A stretch of 15,072 nucleotides of DNA from Pseudomonadota bacterium (GTDB taxonomy: Bacteria; Pseudomonadota; Alphaproteobacteria; Ferrovibrionales; Ferrovibrionaceae). Below are positions 14,656-15,072 of the stretch, in pieces. The translations under genes and the position numbers were made by a program. The notes under the pieces were generated by a model, which saw only the letters and a list, made by a program, of their open reading frames with translations, ran no database searches and had not been told where the DNA came from. Numbering within the stretch: position 1 is the stretch's first letter; every line of letters starts with the position of its first letter. The stretch lies in assembly GCA_023433835.1 (NCBI GenBank), contig JAEYTW010000193.1, positions 1-15,072 on the forward strand. Direction: 5' to 3'.

Positions 14656-14667
14656 CATGAATTCATG
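14656..14667. promoter_or_regulatory. 12-bp palindrome in the phaC / lipoprotein divergent region
   Basis: CATGAATTCATG is a perfect palindrome roughly midway in the 157-bp gap between the divergent phaC and lipoprotein starts. An imperfect dyad, CTATCG to CGGTAG (14637-14655), abuts it on the left. Either could bind a regulator acting on one or both genes. Evidence is positional only. Confidence 0.3.
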
Positions 14668-14693
14668 TCGGCTCGTAAGTGCGATTTGTCATC

Positions 14694-14712
14694 GCCGCCG
14701 CAAGTCGGCGGC
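14694..14712 (+). promoter_or_regulatory. GC hairpin in the lipoprotein 5' leader
   Basis: GCCGCCG (14694-14700) and CGGCGGC (14706-14712) form a 7-bp perfect stem with the 5-nt loop CAAGT. It ends 6 nt before the AAGGA ribosome-binding site (14719-14723) of the lipoprotein gene. Such a leader stem could affect mRNA stability or ribosome access. No riboswitch class is recognisable. Confidence 0.35.
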
Positions 14713-14730
14713 ATCTGGAAGGACCTGATC

Positions 14731-15072
14731 ATGCGGATGCATGCAATGGCGGCTCCCTCGCGGTTCGGACTTGCCGCGCTGGCCGTTGCCCTGTCGCTCG
14801 GGCTTGCCGCCTGCTCGAGCTCGAGTTCGTCATCTTCCTCGTCGGCGAAAGCACCGGCGAAATCGACGACATCCTGGTACAACCCGGTCGGCTGGTTCGA
14901 ATCCGGCCCCGAAAAGGGCGACCCCGCGCCGATCGACGGCACCCCACCCGACGTCGCCGACGTGCCCAACCGCCCCGAGACGAAACCCAATGCCGCCGCG
15001 CAGCGCAAGGATCTGGCGCAAGGGCTGATCGCCGACCGCGACAACGCCCGCTATACCGACGAGGAATTGCGC
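14731..15072 (+). CDS. lipoprotein with poly-serine linker, 3' end outside window
   Basis: The first 114 codons of an open frame continue past the window end. The ATG at 14731 has AAGGA 7 nt upstream; in-frame ATGs at 14737 and 14746 are alternatives. A hydrophobic signal (residues 12-27) ends in the lipobox LAAC, placing the lipidated cysteine at 28. Ten consecutive serines follow (29-38), then a Pro-rich, disordered segment and the motif VPNRPETKP, then AAQRKDLAQGLIADRDNARYTDEELR. From memory, similar spacers occur in alphaproteobacterial envelope lipoproteins that end in an OmpA-like peptidoglycan-binding domain, but that domain would lie outside the window and is unproven. The residue after Cys28 is Ser, not Asp, which fits outer-membrane sorting. 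It is divergent from phaC. Confidence 0.8.
   Translation, partial: MRMHAMAAPSRFGLAALAVALSLGLAACSSSSSSSSSSAKAPAKSTTSWYNPVGWFESGPEKGDPAPIDGTPPDVADVPNRPETKPNAAAQRKDLAQGLIADRDNARYTDEELR

Noticed and set aside
1..15072. CRISPR array, tRNA, rRNA, insertion sequence or prophage
   Set aside because: I found no regularly spaced repeats, no tRNA-like cloverleaf, no transposase or integrase motifs and no terminal inverted repeats with target duplications.

Overview
The window is gene-dense, strongly GC-rich DNA carrying a chromosomal set typical of a free-living alphaproteobacterium. The class I polyhydroxyalkanoate synthase, the long-form PurC, the DUF2845-type exported protein and the C-terminal lipoprotein (motif NARYTDEELR) together suggest a member of the Rhodospirillales or a relative. 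That placement is inferred from protein character only. I see no rRNA, tRNA, CRISPR array, insertion sequence or phage gene. No gene-free stretch exceeds 300 bases; the longest is 4588-4834.

Left part (1-4834). A parDE toxin-antitoxin pair reads leftward from a perfect 19-bp inverted repeat. Divergent to it is a small endonuclease/exonuclease/phosphatase-fold protein, whose 3' end overlaps a leftward gene set. In transcription order that set is dipZ (membrane CcdA domain plus thioredoxin domain plus C-terminal module), a signal-bearing alpha/beta hydrolase with an Asp nucleophile, and a cytochrome P460-type haem protein. All three products act at or beyond the inner membrane, and the first could supply the reducing power the last needs for haem attachment.

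Middle (4835-10823). Divergent from dipZ is a tightly packed rightward operon: an OmpR-type response regulator, its histidine kinase (4-bp overlap) and an ABC-F ATPase (2-bp gap). Its end overlaps a convergent LysR-type regulator by 29 bp. The LysR gene is divergent from an NAD(P)-dependent aldehyde dehydrogenase, and the short gap between them holds inverted repeats suitable for LysR control.

Right part (10824-15072). A hairpin separates the dehydrogenase from a convergent gene for a small secreted six-cysteine protein. Further right, leftward genes phaC, a DUF2845-type exported protein (4-bp overlap with phaC) and long-form purC may share a transcript. Divergent from phaC is a lipoprotein gene that runs off the window end. 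It carries a run of ten serines written with all six serine codons.

The most distinctive arrangements are the two-component system coupled to an ABC-F protein, the dipZ/hydrolase/P460 envelope set that faces it, and several clear inverted or direct repeats in the divergent promoters.
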